Assembly (NCBI GenBank): GCA_021817045.1
Contig: JAKAWG010000038.1
Location: forward strand, 1 to 45,363
DNA length: 45,363 bases
Direction of reading: 5' to 3'
From: Acidobacteriota bacterium
GTDB lineage: Bacteria > Acidobacteriota > Terriglobia > UBA7540
Of the stretch, positions 35,844-44,394 are shown piece by piece. Made by a program: the position numbers and the translations under genes. The notes under the pieces are model-generated. The model was not told where the DNA came from. It saw only the letters and a program-made list of their open reading frames with translations, and did no database searches. How positions within the stretch are numbered: the first letter of the stretch is position 1; every line of letters begins with the position of its first letter.

Positions 35844-37226
35844 TTAATGCTCCGGATCTGCCACCTTGGGTGGATGATCATACGGTCCAGGCAGAGATAC
35901 CCAGGGTCGATACATACACCCCGGTGTGTCCACGATGTTGATCTTGAGATGGCTAGGGATAGGAATAACCGTAGGAGGATTCGGCGTTTGTGAGAAATCG
36001 AAGCAATCGCTCATGTCATTCGCACGGTCGTCACGCGCCGTCAGGTGGCCTAGGTGCCAACGTACTTCGATGAATTTGAGGACCGAGCAAAGCTCATACG
36101 CCTTGTGACAAATGTAGCCCGGCTTCGCATAAGGAGAGATCACAATCATGGGCACGCGCGGTCCATAGCCAAATGCATCCACCACGGGTGGCGCAACGTG
36201 ATCGTAGAACCCTCCGTAGTCATCCCAACTGAGAAAGATCACGCTATTCTTCCAGCAGGAGCTCTCCATCAAGGCATTAATAATCCGCGTCACGTACCAC
36301 ATGCCCCGATCAACGGGCGCCGTGGCATGTTCACTGTCTCGAAAAGCAGGTACGATCCAGCATACCTGGGGCAGCGTACCTCCTTTCAGGTCCTTAAAGT
36401 ATTGGCTCAGCGGCAGCAAGCGAGCCATAGCTGCCGGATCATCATCGACGTCTTTGAATCCAGGGAGCGGATTCCAGATGCCGAAGCGCTTGGGGTTGGG
36501 AAAGGCATTGTTTCCGATGTTGGCCCGCTGTGCCGCGACGTTTGGCGGCACCGGGAGCGTCTCGTTGTAGTACTTCCAGGAAAGATGAGTTTTATTGAAA
36601 AGCTCCACCATGGAAGCAAAGCTGAAGAGGTTGCCGCGATCATCCATCAGCTCGAGGCACTGACTCAACGTCCAGCACATCTGAATCATGCCGCCATCCT
36701 GGGCCGCTACAGTGTAAAAATGATTCTGGGTGCTCGGACCGAGAAATGAAGAAAAGAAATGATCGCATAAGGTATAGTGGTGCGCATAAGCCCAATAGTT
36801 GGGGATTTCCCGGCCATTGTAATAACCCATCGTGAAGGGCGTACCCTCAGCCCAGACGAAGCCATCCATCCGTCCATTGTCATAGGCGGCATGAGCAGCA
36901 TTCCAGAAGTGCGAAATATCGCACGGCGGCTCATCAATCGTCATGTGAAAGGGCTTCACGCACGCTTTACTTCCGGGCATCTTCTGTAAGCAGGTCTGCG
37001 GGGGAATCCCGTCCGCTCCGGGAAAGGTCCCAAAGTAGTTGTCAAAACTATGATTCTCCTGAATGATCCAGACGACGTGCTTAATTTTGTAAATCCCACC
37101 TGAGCTTGCCGCTGGTGTGGCTCCCTTTCCGGCCCATCCAGCAGCGACAGCGGGATAACCCAGGCTGAGCCCGAGGATTAGTGATAAGCCAAGATTTAGA
37201 CTTGCAGACCCCATCCGTGAAACCAT
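35844..37226 (-). CDS. Secreted phospholipase C / acid phosphatase-like phosphoesterase
   Basis: 460 residues. A Sec signal peptide ([20 protein letters not shown]) is followed by the phosphoesterase family hallmark [20 protein letters not shown], in which Glu-Asn-His-Ser supplies metal ligands. The second site is [15 protein letters not shown] and the third [17 protein letters not shown]; all are typical of the bacterial phospholipase C/AcpA group. Many Cys residues (about 13) suggest disulfides in the periplasm or outside. The substrate (phospholipid or phosphomonoester) cannot be decided. AAGGAGG lies 4 nt before the ATG at 37226. A LacI-like operator sequence lies about 205 bp upstream. 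Confidence 0.9.
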   Translation of the reverse strand: MVSRMGSASLNLGLSLILGLSLGYPAVAAGWAGKGATPAASSGGIYKIKHVVWIIQENHSFDNYFGTFPGADGIPPQTCLQKMPGSKACVKPFHMTIDEPPCDISHFWNAAHAAYDNGRMDGFVWAEGTPFTMGYYNGREIPNYWAYAHHYTLCDHFFSSFLGPSTQNHFYTVAAQDGGMIQMCWTLSQCLELMDDRGNLFSFASMVELFNKTHLSWKYYNETLPVPPNVAAQRANIGNNAFPNPKRFGIWNPLPGFKDVDDDPAAMARLLPLSQYFKDLKGGTLPQVCWIVPAFRDSEHATAPVDRGMWYVTRIINALMESSCWKNSVIFLSWDDYGGFYDHVAPPVVDAFGYGPRVPMIVISPYAKPGYICHKAYELCSVLKFIEVRWHLGHLTARDDRANDMSDCFDFSQTPNPPTVIPIPSHLKINIVDTPGCMYRPWVSLPGPYDHPPKVADPEH

Positions 37227-37652
37227 CGCTCCTCCTTCTTCCATCGCCCGCTTCCGGATCGCAACGCCTTATGTTGTACGTTGTTTCAATGGTCTGTAAC
37301 AACGGGCAGCGGTGAAGGCCCGTTGCCTCAAGTTGAGGAGGTAACCATTAGTGTTCACGCTGTGCGAACGCACGTTTGACTTGCAAAAGATTCCAAATGC
37401 GAAAGAGAGTTTTCGATTAGCCCTTTCTCCATAAGCGCTTACAGCACCCGTCTCGGGTCCCCAAAAACACCCGCTTTCTGGCCCAAAATTGGGAGGCTTC
37501 GTAGCCGGGATAAACCCTTAAAAGTATTGGACTTGCAGAAAATCCTATTTCGCGTTTGCAACCTTTGTGTATGGACAACCGACTACCTCAGATGCTGGTA
37601 AGAGCTCCGCTTCTGATATCCTGTGTTTCATCCGCGATTTGGATGCAGGGCG
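37227..37652. other. Intergenic region upstream of the phosphoesterase
   Basis: 426 bp. It contains CCTCAAGTTGAGG (37326-37338, perfect 6-bp arms), the LacI/CcpA-like palindrome at 37430-37443, and GGCCCAAAATTGGG near 37480. No gene or RNA is recognised. It is both the 3' flank of the DUF4838 gene and the promoter region of the phosphoesterase. Confidence 0.5.
37430..37443. promoter_or_regulatory. LacI/CcpA-family operator-like palindrome
   Basis: CATAAGCGCTTACA has the perfect 10-bp palindrome TAAGCGCTTA with the central CG typical of LacI-family operators, and agrees with 12 of 14 positions of the cre consensus TGWAARCGYTWNCA. It lies upstream of the phosphoesterase. No regulator gene of the family is in the window. 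Chance occurrence is possible. Confidence 0.35.
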
Positions 37653-40259
37653 TCAATCTGCGTCCGCGAATTTGGCAGCGCGAGAACTGGGATACCCCGT
37701 AGCGAATGGTTTGGAGTGGTCCCCCATGTAGTCCGCATCAAGTCGGAGGCTTTCTCCAGGTTTTAATATGCGTTTGGGCGACCACACCGCGAATGTCACC
37801 CGGCACTGGTTCTTAGCGGTCCAATTGAGCGTGGCGCGCGCCACCTGCTGTTTCGGAAAGCGGCTGACCACTATGCGCCCGGTGCGCCTGTTAACCACTT
37901 GCAATTCTCCGTCCGGCTGGGCGGTTCCTGTATAAGCCTCCACCCCGACCGGTTCCTCCACCGGCTTAATCAGTTTCAGGTGAACGACAGTTCCATCTTG
38001 CCGCCGGAATGTGACAAACACGTCATCCATAACCTGCGGATAGAGTCCCCCGGGGTCCACATCGATTTGCGATTGAAGCGTGACTTCAACGCTCTTCGTG
38101 CCTGTATTTTCGAGGATCGTTTCTGTATGCACATGCGGATCTTCACCCACAAGCTGGATCCGCCGGTGGCCTTTGAGACCGTCAGGGCCGGCTCCCACCA
38201 ACCGCCACTCATCCGCCGCAGAAGTTGAAGCCAACTCCCATTTCATCGGCATGGGGCTCCGGGCAAGAAAGTCAGAATAAGGGAACACCCCTAACCCACG
38301 AAAGTCGGGATATGTCTGATCCGTAGGGTCTGGTACAAGCAGAATATTCTGATCCGAAGACTTGACGAGCATTTGGATTATCCGGCCGGTGAGTTCCGGA
38401 ACCAAGCGTACAGTCATCGAGGCATTCAGAAGGGTTTCCACCCGGTACGGTTTGACGCGAACGGGGAATTCTTTGCTATCCAGATCTGAGTCTTCCACAA
38501 TGCCTGTCGTCCCGAAACGTTCGAGGCGATTCATCAACGCTCTATAGCGGCCTTGAGCTTCAGCGGTGTTGGCGGGTTCATACCAACCGTTGCGCACCGA
38601 AAAGTTCTTGATGCGATTAAGCTCCAGATAATCGAGCGGCAGCCGCGCCTCTTCAACTCGCGTGCGGACTGCGTCGTTTTCGGCTGTCGCCTGTGCCTGG
38701 GCGAATAATTTCCGGGCGCGGACCAAAAACTCATCCGAGATGTGCGGCGAAGAGCAGCACCAGAAGTGCTGTCCTTTCCCTTCCGGTGGGAAATCCACGA
38801 CGCGCTGGAGCGAGTTAAAGTATGCCAGCATTGCAGGGGCCGCTTTTCCATAATAGGTGTGGTGAAACTCATCAATTTCTCGTTTGACGTCAACGCTCGT
38901 GTTCCATAGCAGTCGAGCCATCACGTAGGACCGAAGGGCGGCGTTTTCGGCTCCGCCGCCTTTGACGACCCACCCTTCCAAGAATATGCCCACTACGCCA
39001 TTGCGCCGATACATCGGGATGTCAGCAGCCAGCTCGCTGAAGTCCGGATAGGGACGAAGGCCGTGGGAGAAGTTGGTGACGTAATGCCAGATATAAAGGT
39101 TACGCTTGGTAATAGAAGCCCAACTCCGCAGATCTTTCATGATATAGGCATCGTACCGGCATTTTTCATAAGGATGCGCCTGGCATGCCCCAATAGGACA
39201 CATGCGGATGCGGACGTTCGGAAGAGGTCGCGCCTTGGACGGCGGGGTCTGCGTATAGGAATAGGCCAGCGTATCGATCAGCTTGTCCGGATATTTAGGA
39301 GCAACGGCGGAGGCAACGGCATTGACAAATTTCAGAACCGGACCGGAATGGGCACCCCCTTCTTCTACTTCCACGCGCCGGCAGTTCTTGCATTCGCACC
39401 AGCCCCAACTATCGTTCTGAGAAACGGAGAAGATGGTCGCTTCGGGATGCGTTCGGATCCATCCGAAAACCGTTTCAATCGAAATGCGAAGCACGTCGGG
39501 ATTGGTCAGGCAGAGCTGCGCATTCTGATCGCGTCTCTTGCCATCCACCAGCGCGAAGTATTCCGGATGATCCTCAAAGTACTTCTCGGGAGGAATCAAC
39601 TTGTAGAAGGTGTGGACAAAAGGATAGTACTTGATCGAACCGCCCGTCGAGGCATCGAGACCAGTGCTCAGGCCGCCGTTCATCTTGTTGCGTGCCGCCC
39701 AGTCCCGGCCCAGCGCCTCGCTAAAATAGGGTTCGCGATATTCGAACGCGGGTTTTTGGATTTCGTCGAGCGGCTCGACCGTGACCTTTCGTAGCTTAGG
39801 AATGCGGCTGATATCATCTGTGAACCAGCGGCAGCCCAGCTTTTCAAGAAAAGTGTATACTCCGTACATCGTCCCGCGCTGGCGTCCTCCCACAATCAAC
39901 AAGTGGTCTCCAGCCGTCTTGAGCATAAAGCCTTCCGGCCCCAGCGACTCCAGGCGGATGTCTACGTTGAGCTGCTCAACGCGTTGGCTATTGCCCACCA
40001 GCAGCAGATTGCCTCGTATTTGGTCGGCGTCGCTCACTATCGGCAAGGTCGCACCGGAAATCTCCTCCAAGAACTTCTGCAATTCCTGCGCGCCATGTAC
40101 TTCCGAAGGCGATGAATCACGCGACACGCAAATCGAGTAGTTCGATCTGCCGTCCTCGGCCAGCTCAAGAGGCCGCGCTCCTTCTTTCAGACCGGCCGAC
40201 CGTGCCTTAAGCGCCGGAACGGAGGCTATCAACGACTTCAGAAAATAGCGTCGTTCCAT
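37653..40259 (-). CDS. Tat-exported DUF4838 protein, glycoside-hydrolase-like
   Basis: 868 residues. The N-terminus MERRYFLKS is a twin-arginine-type signal (RRxFLK) followed by a short hydrophobic stretch. Residues about 40-160 resemble the alpha-glucuronidase/GH20-type N-terminal domain (GAQELQKFLEEISGATLPIV, GTMYGVYTFLEKLGCRWF). The DUF4838 core follows (about 165-450), including FSVSQNDSWGWCECKNCRRV, with a Cys cluster, and YSYTQTPPS. The C-terminal 250 residues look like beta-sandwich (LVPELTGRIIQMLV, VTLQSQIDVDPGG). DUF4838 proteins are found in polysaccharide loci; activity is not established. It lies 380 bp downstream of the esterase gene on the same strand. Confidence 0.82.
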   Translation of the reverse strand: MERRYFLKSLIASVPALKARSAGLKEGARPLELAEDGRSNYSICVSRDSSPSEVHGAQELQKFLEEISGATLPIVSDADQIRGNLLLVGNSQRVEQLNVDIRLESLGPEGFMLKTAGDHLLIVGGRQRGTMYGVYTFLEKLGCRWFTDDISRIPKLRKVTVEPLDEIQKPAFEYREPYFSEALGRDWAARNKMNGGLSTGLDASTGGSIKYYPFVHTFYKLIPPEKYFEDHPEYFALVDGKRRDQNAQLCLTNPDVLRISIETVFGWIRTHPEATIFSVSQNDSWGWCECKNCRRVEVEEGGAHSGPVLKFVNAVASAVAPKYPDKLIDTLAYSYTQTPPSKARPLPNVRIRMCPIGACQAHPYEKCRYDAYIMKDLRSWASITKRNLYIWHYVTNFSHGLRPYPDFSELAADIPMYRRNGVVGIFLEGWVVKGGGAENAALRSYVMARLLWNTSVDVKREIDEFHHTYYGKAAPAMLAYFNSLQRVVDFPPEGKGQHFWCCSSPHISDEFLVRARKLFAQAQATAENDAVRTRVEEARLPLDYLELNRIKNFSVRNGWYEPANTAEAQGRYRALMNRLERFGTTGIVEDSDLDSKEFPVRVKPYRVETLLNASMTVRLVPELTGRIIQMLVKSSDQNILLVPDPTDQTYPDFRGLGVFPYSDFLARSPMPMKWELASTSAADEWRLVGAGPDGLKGHRRIQLVGEDPHVHTETILENTGTKSVEVTLQSQIDVDPGGLYPQVMDDVFVTFRRQDGTVVHLKLIKPVEEPVGVEAYTGTAQPDGELQVVNRRTGRIVVSRFPKQQVARATLNWTAKNQCRVTFAVWSPKRILKPGESLRLDADYMGDHSKPFATGYPSSRAAKFADAD

Positions 40260-40639
40260 TACCTCTTCTCCTGGAAAATAAGTTGTCCTTGCTGCCGAGT
40301 CTCCGCTTGCCCCGTGCCTTTTCTCGCTTCCTGGATTCCTTGGGATCCAGGATTCCTACAGCTTCCCTTATCCAAGCGGAGGGCAAGGGTCCGTATGCCA
40401 AAAGTAACCTGCCCAGGTCGTTTTCACACAACGTGGACAGGCTCTTCCAGAATACAGTTTCCCCTCGCGCGAGTGGGCGCCCTGATCTTTTGCGGTGGTG
40501 GCAGAGCGTTGAGGACCCCTGAAGCAGCCTCCAACCGAAGGCATGCCGAAGCCCTTCAGCATCGACTGCATCAATGCGGCTCACGTCACTGAGGATGGTC
40601 TGGCCTTGGCGGTCAACGGCATTGAACTCAATCGGATTC
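40260..40639. other. Intergenic region between the esterase and DUF4838 genes
   Basis: 380 bp. A minus-strand frame runs through most of it (40207-40755) but overlaps both neighbours in other frames, has no ribosome binding site and no recognisable domain. I see no clear terminator, promoter or repeat. Confidence 0.4.
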
Positions 40640-41518
40640 CTAGTTACCGCACGGGCAACTCTCGACCTTAATGCCAAGCACAGGAGCCTGAAAAGCCAGG
40701 ATGCGCTGGATTTGGCGTTTCCAAACCGGCCATACATGACCACCCGGCACTTCACGATATTGATAAGGAATTTTCAGTTGGGCCAGCAGGTGGGCGAAAG
40801 CGCGGTTATCTTCCAGCATCAGGTTGCTGTCTCCTGCTCCGATTGAAAAATAAATCTGCGGCATCAGTGCGGGAGCGACCTTCTTGATCAACTCAAAAGG
40901 GTCCTCGGCAGCGCGGGCTTGATTATCCAACGGACCAAAAGCTGCCTTCAACGTGGGATTCTTCATTTTCGCGGGATTCCATTCCGCGCAACGCAACGTC
41001 CCGCTCAAGCTGGCCACCGCAGCAAACATATCCGCATACTTCAGGCCCAGCATCATGGCGCCATACCCGCCCATGGAATCGCCCGCGATAGCTCGTCCCC
41101 TGCGCGCGGCGATGGTGCGGAAATGACTGTCAACGTAGGGAATCACATCTTTGATCATGTAATCTTCCCAGCGCATCGCAGGGTACGCATAACTATTCAC
41201 ATACCAGGATGTTGCCCCGTACTCGGGCATGGCGATGATTTCTTCGTACCTCGCCGCATACTGGACAATATGCGATTTCGTGACCCAAGTCGTGTAATTG
41301 CCACTATACCCATCGACCAGGTAAAGAACTGGAAACCGGCGCTGGGAGTTGGCGTAACCCTGCGGCAGGATCACGTTCATATTGACCTGCATCCCACCCA
41401 AGTGCGGCGCCACAAACGTCACGGTCTGGTAACTGCTGGCCTGTGCGGCAATGGCGAACACCATAATTCCCACTATCAACAGGAATGTGGTTAGTTTGGG
41501 TCGAATGATCGTCACCAT
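40640..41518 (-). CDS. Secreted alpha/beta-hydrolase esterase (feruloyl-esterase/EstD-like)
   Basis: 292 residues. A Sec signal peptide (TTFLLIVGIMVFAIAAQASS) leads into an esterase-family fold: MNVILPQGYANSQRRFPVLY, LVDGYSGNYTTWV, and the nucleophile elbow GDSMGGYGAM with S148. A catalytic Asp in FSIGAGDSNLMLED and His in VPGGHVWPVW complete the triad. Relatives include feruloyl/acetyl-xylan esterases, mycolyltransferases and S-formylglutathione hydrolases; the signal peptide favours an extracellular carbohydrate or lipid ester. The ATG lies inside the last codons of the upstream 921-residue gene (7-nt overlap, GAAGG upstream), so the two are translated together. Confidence 0.88.
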   Translation of the reverse strand: MVTIIRPKLTTFLLIVGIMVFAIAAQASSYQTVTFVAPHLGGMQVNMNVILPQGYANSQRRFPVLYLVDGYSGNYTTWVTKSHIVQYAARYEEIIAMPEYGATSWYVNSYAYPAMRWEDYMIKDVIPYVDSHFRTIAARRGRAIAGDSMGGYGAMMLGLKYADMFAAVASLSGTLRCAEWNPAKMKNPTLKAAFGPLDNQARAAEDPFELIKKVAPALMPQIYFSIGAGDSNLMLEDNRAFAHLLAQLKIPYQYREVPGGHVWPVWKRQIQRILAFQAPVLGIKVESCPCGN

Positions 41519-44277
41519 CTTGCCTTCACACAAGTGCCAACTCTGCCGTTGTTCGGAGCCACCGCAAGCCTGTGCTTTGAGCTACTCAACATCTTTCCGG
41601 TGGCGGCGACGGTGAGGCTCTTGGGTTGCGCCCCCACCCCGCCGTAACCCGGCCCCACCTCAATGGCTTGAACCATAGCGTCGCGCTGACAACCGTCGAT
41701 TTTCGAACCCACAAACCGGATGGCAATGATACCGTTTTTTGGCCTGATGCCGTTGTACACCAAATCAACACCCCTGTTCGCGCCGCCGGCCGTCGCAAAA
41801 ACGTCAAAACCACTGATGACTCTTTCATGGTTAATATAAATGCTGATCCCTCGTTGGTTCGGAGCGTTGTACTGCGTTTCCGCAAATTTCAAGCGCGCAT
41901 GATAAGTTCCCGGCCCTACGGTCACATTCACTGTAAAGTCGGGCCAATGCACCCCGTAGCGATAAAGGTGGGGATCTAGATGGTGTGCGGAGCCCCCTAT
42001 TTCCGAACCAAGATCTTTGTCGGAGGGACCATGGGTAAAAACAGCCCGCTGCATGGTCCACCAGGTTCTAGCCACGGAATCCGTTAGGTCTCCGGTCCTA
42101 ACTATGAATTCCGTCCCCGGTCGCCAAGCGTCCCCCTTCCAGTCGATGTAGTCGGTGCGCCCAATGTACCCAAAAATCATTCGTTGGGTTCCCGTTGGCC
42201 CGCCGCCCTCGCCGAATCCGCTATTTCCTGTAGCATCCGAATATTGAATCCCATCCACAAAGACTTCATCGCCCGCCGATAAAGGATTGTGTTTGCCCTC
42301 TACAACAATCTTCAACGTATGGCGGGTGTTTGCGAGCCCATTGTCATAATAAAGGATCTGCCAGTGCATCGGAATCGGACTGTAGCAATCGATCGGCACC
42401 AACTGCCTGATGCCGTCGATATACACCTCGGCACGGCCGCCCGCCCGGCTGACCGGGCCGACCAGCCGAACCTGATTGCCCACAAATGTGTAACTCGCAC
42501 TTGCGCCCGACTGCGTTGCCATGCGTGAACTTCCCCCATAATCCTTCCGGTCCCGCAAAATTCGCCATTTCCCTTCAAAGGTCACCTGCTTGTCGTCCAC
42601 CATTTCTTGAGGGTCAGGGCCCTTCACCAATATCTCCGTCGCGTCATCATGGCGAATCGTCATGATACAATCTCTCCCAACAAGCGCCTGCACGGTGTAG
42701 CCGTTAGCCGCAAGATTTGAACGAAGCGCAAGCTCCTTGCCATCAGCCGTCACAGAGGTTGGAACGAAGGCCAGACGAAGTACGTCGGTAGCAGGACTTA
42801 GCGCATCAAACGTCCGGTACGAAATCGCCCCCTTGCCATACGTTACTTGCTTCACCACGCTCGAACTGCGCATGATGTGATTTTCGCGATTCGCGCCCAT
42901 AATACCGGGCAGCCAGCCCATGGTTCTCAGCACATAAACCAGCGCCATGGGCTGGGCGATCTTAAACCAGGAGCCATCTACAGGACTTCCCCCGTCGATA
43001 TCGTCCATGGCTTGCCCGTCTCGCAACGCATCATAGGTTGCAAGAAGCTGGGAACGCCTTGCAACCTCTTTTGCCCACCCGCTGCGCGCTTCCACGCCAT
43101 ACCGGGCAAACGAGCTTGCCAGCTCCATAGGGCTATAGGATAGCGAGCGTCCACAACAACCCGAGGACTCCGGATAAGCCCAGGCACCGCTGTAAGTGTC
43201 TCCTCCCGAGGTGGGACTCACGCTGGTGTGGTTCAAATACAAACTCAGAATGTTGCGAGCTTCATCCTGCCAATTCGGAAAGGAGTTCTTGTGGTCCATC
43301 ACATAGGAGGCGTCAGAATTGGTCGGAATCAACGACTGGACGGGATCTTCCCAATCCCAAAAGTTGCGCCCCCATGTATCATTAAGAGTCCAAGCTGGCA
43401 GCAAGACGTCGCGCATATATCTTCTTCCGGCGTCCCGCGCCGCAACAATACTGCCTTGGGGGCCTCTGTAACCTGTCCTGATCAGCTCGTCGAAGAGTTC
43501 CAGGATATAAACAACCCCGCCGGTCTGAATACCATTCATGCCTTCTCCGTCCGAGTTATTGGCGTAGCGGCCCCACGGCGAAGCCCCAGGCACCCGGCGT
43601 CGGTTCGCGGCCAGCAAGTCCGCCCAGTGCTTGGCCGCGTTGTACCAGCGAAGGTTGCCTATCATCTCGTAGGCCCTCACCAACTGCAGACCGGTTTCTC
43701 CTACGATGTCCAGTTGAATCTTGCCCTCCCCTTTGGCAAGCTCATCGCTGGGGCCCAAGCGGCAGTTGCCGTATTGTACGCCCATCGTGGGTACACTGAT
43801 CAGCATGTTTGGCCAGCCGTGACTCGGGCTGGTCTCACAGTGGTCAACAAGATAATTGGCTGTAGCATTGATGATGGCGAATGCCGCCGGGTCGCCCGAA
43901 TATCGGTAATAATCGATCATGCCTCCTAAAATGTAAGCCGCGCGCTGGCCCATATCACCGTCCGCCCAGTCATTGGCAGGAAGAACGGTGATTTTGCCCT
44001 GCGAATCGATCTTCCATTTCCCGCCGTAGAGGTATTCCGGCGCAGGCAAAACTGCGCGATCTTTTCCGACCCAGGGGTAACGCTTCATTGTTTCTGCGGC
44101 GATGCGTACTCGGAAATCAAACTGCCCGTCCTGCCCTGTGTACCAAGGCGCAATGACCCCGTAGCGGTCTTCAACAGCCCGGTGCGCAAAGTACCGCTTC
44201 TGGGTGATCGCGGCTGAAGCGTGTCCGGCAATGCATATCGCAACTGCGAACCATGAGATGGTTTTCCTCGTGCACAC
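41512..44277 (-). CDS. Large secreted protein: predicted alpha-toroid, beta-sandwich and malectin-like domain
   Basis: 921 residues. A Sec signal peptide (ISWFAVAICIAGHASA) is followed by about 450 helical residues rich in aromatic and Gly-Asp turns (MGQRAAYILGGMIDYYRYSG, ETGLQLVRAYEMIGNLRWYN, NGIQTGGVVYILELFDELIR). This suggests an (alpha/alpha)6 toroid as in several polysaccharide lyases and glycoside hydrolases. A middle beta-rich part (YTFVGNQVRLVGPVSRAGGR, AEVYIDGIRQLVPIDCYSP) resembles carbohydrate-binding sandwiches. Near the C-terminus GTYHARLKFAETQYN and INHERVISGFDVFA match the malectin fold. I do not recognise the catalytic family. The esterase gene overlaps its end by 7 nt. The right neighbour is a dead transposase. 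Confidence 0.78.
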   Translation of the reverse strand: MCTRKTISWFAVAICIAGHASAAITQKRYFAHRAVEDRYGVIAPWYTGQDGQFDFRVRIAAETMKRYPWVGKDRAVLPAPEYLYGGKWKIDSQGKITVLPANDWADGDMGQRAAYILGGMIDYYRYSGDPAAFAIINATANYLVDHCETSPSHGWPNMLISVPTMGVQYGNCRLGPSDELAKGEGKIQLDIVGETGLQLVRAYEMIGNLRWYNAAKHWADLLAANRRRVPGASPWGRYANNSDGEGMNGIQTGGVVYILELFDELIRTGYRGPQGSIVAARDAGRRYMRDVLLPAWTLNDTWGRNFWDWEDPVQSLIPTNSDASYVMDHKNSFPNWQDEARNILSLYLNHTSVSPTSGGDTYSGAWAYPESSGCCGRSLSYSPMELASSFARYGVEARSGWAKEVARRSQLLATYDALRDGQAMDDIDGGSPVDGSWFKIAQPMALVYVLRTMGWLPGIMGANRENHIMRSSSVVKQVTYGKGAISYRTFDALSPATDVLRLAFVPTSVTADGKELALRSNLAANGYTVQALVGRDCIMTIRHDDATEILVKGPDPQEMVDDKQVTFEGKWRILRDRKDYGGSSRMATQSGASASYTFVGNQVRLVGPVSRAGGRAEVYIDGIRQLVPIDCYSPIPMHWQILYYDNGLANTRHTLKIVVEGKHNPLSAGDEVFVDGIQYSDATGNSGFGEGGGPTGTQRMIFGYIGRTDYIDWKGDAWRPGTEFIVRTGDLTDSVARTWWTMQRAVFTHGPSDKDLGSEIGGSAHHLDPHLYRYGVHWPDFTVNVTVGPGTYHARLKFAETQYNAPNQRGISIYINHERVISGFDVFATAGGANRGVDLVYNGIRPKNGIIAIRFVGSKIDGCQRDAMVQAIEVGPGYGGVGAQPKSLTVAATGKMLSSSKHRLAVAPNNGRVGTCVKARW

Positions 44278-44394
44278 GTCTTTACCTCGCGCCCGTGACG
44301 GTATCGCATGGGTAGTCTAGCCCGACTTTGACAATTGGAGCCGAAGTTCTCGGCAAGTGATTGATTTCACGTTCGGGCTCACGAAAGGTCTTCA

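Noticed and set aside
40207..40755. 182-codon minus-strand open frame between esterase and DUF4838 genes
   Set aside because: It overlaps the coding parts of both neighbours in other frames and shows no recognisable family; Arg/Gly/Ser-rich as expected of a chance frame.
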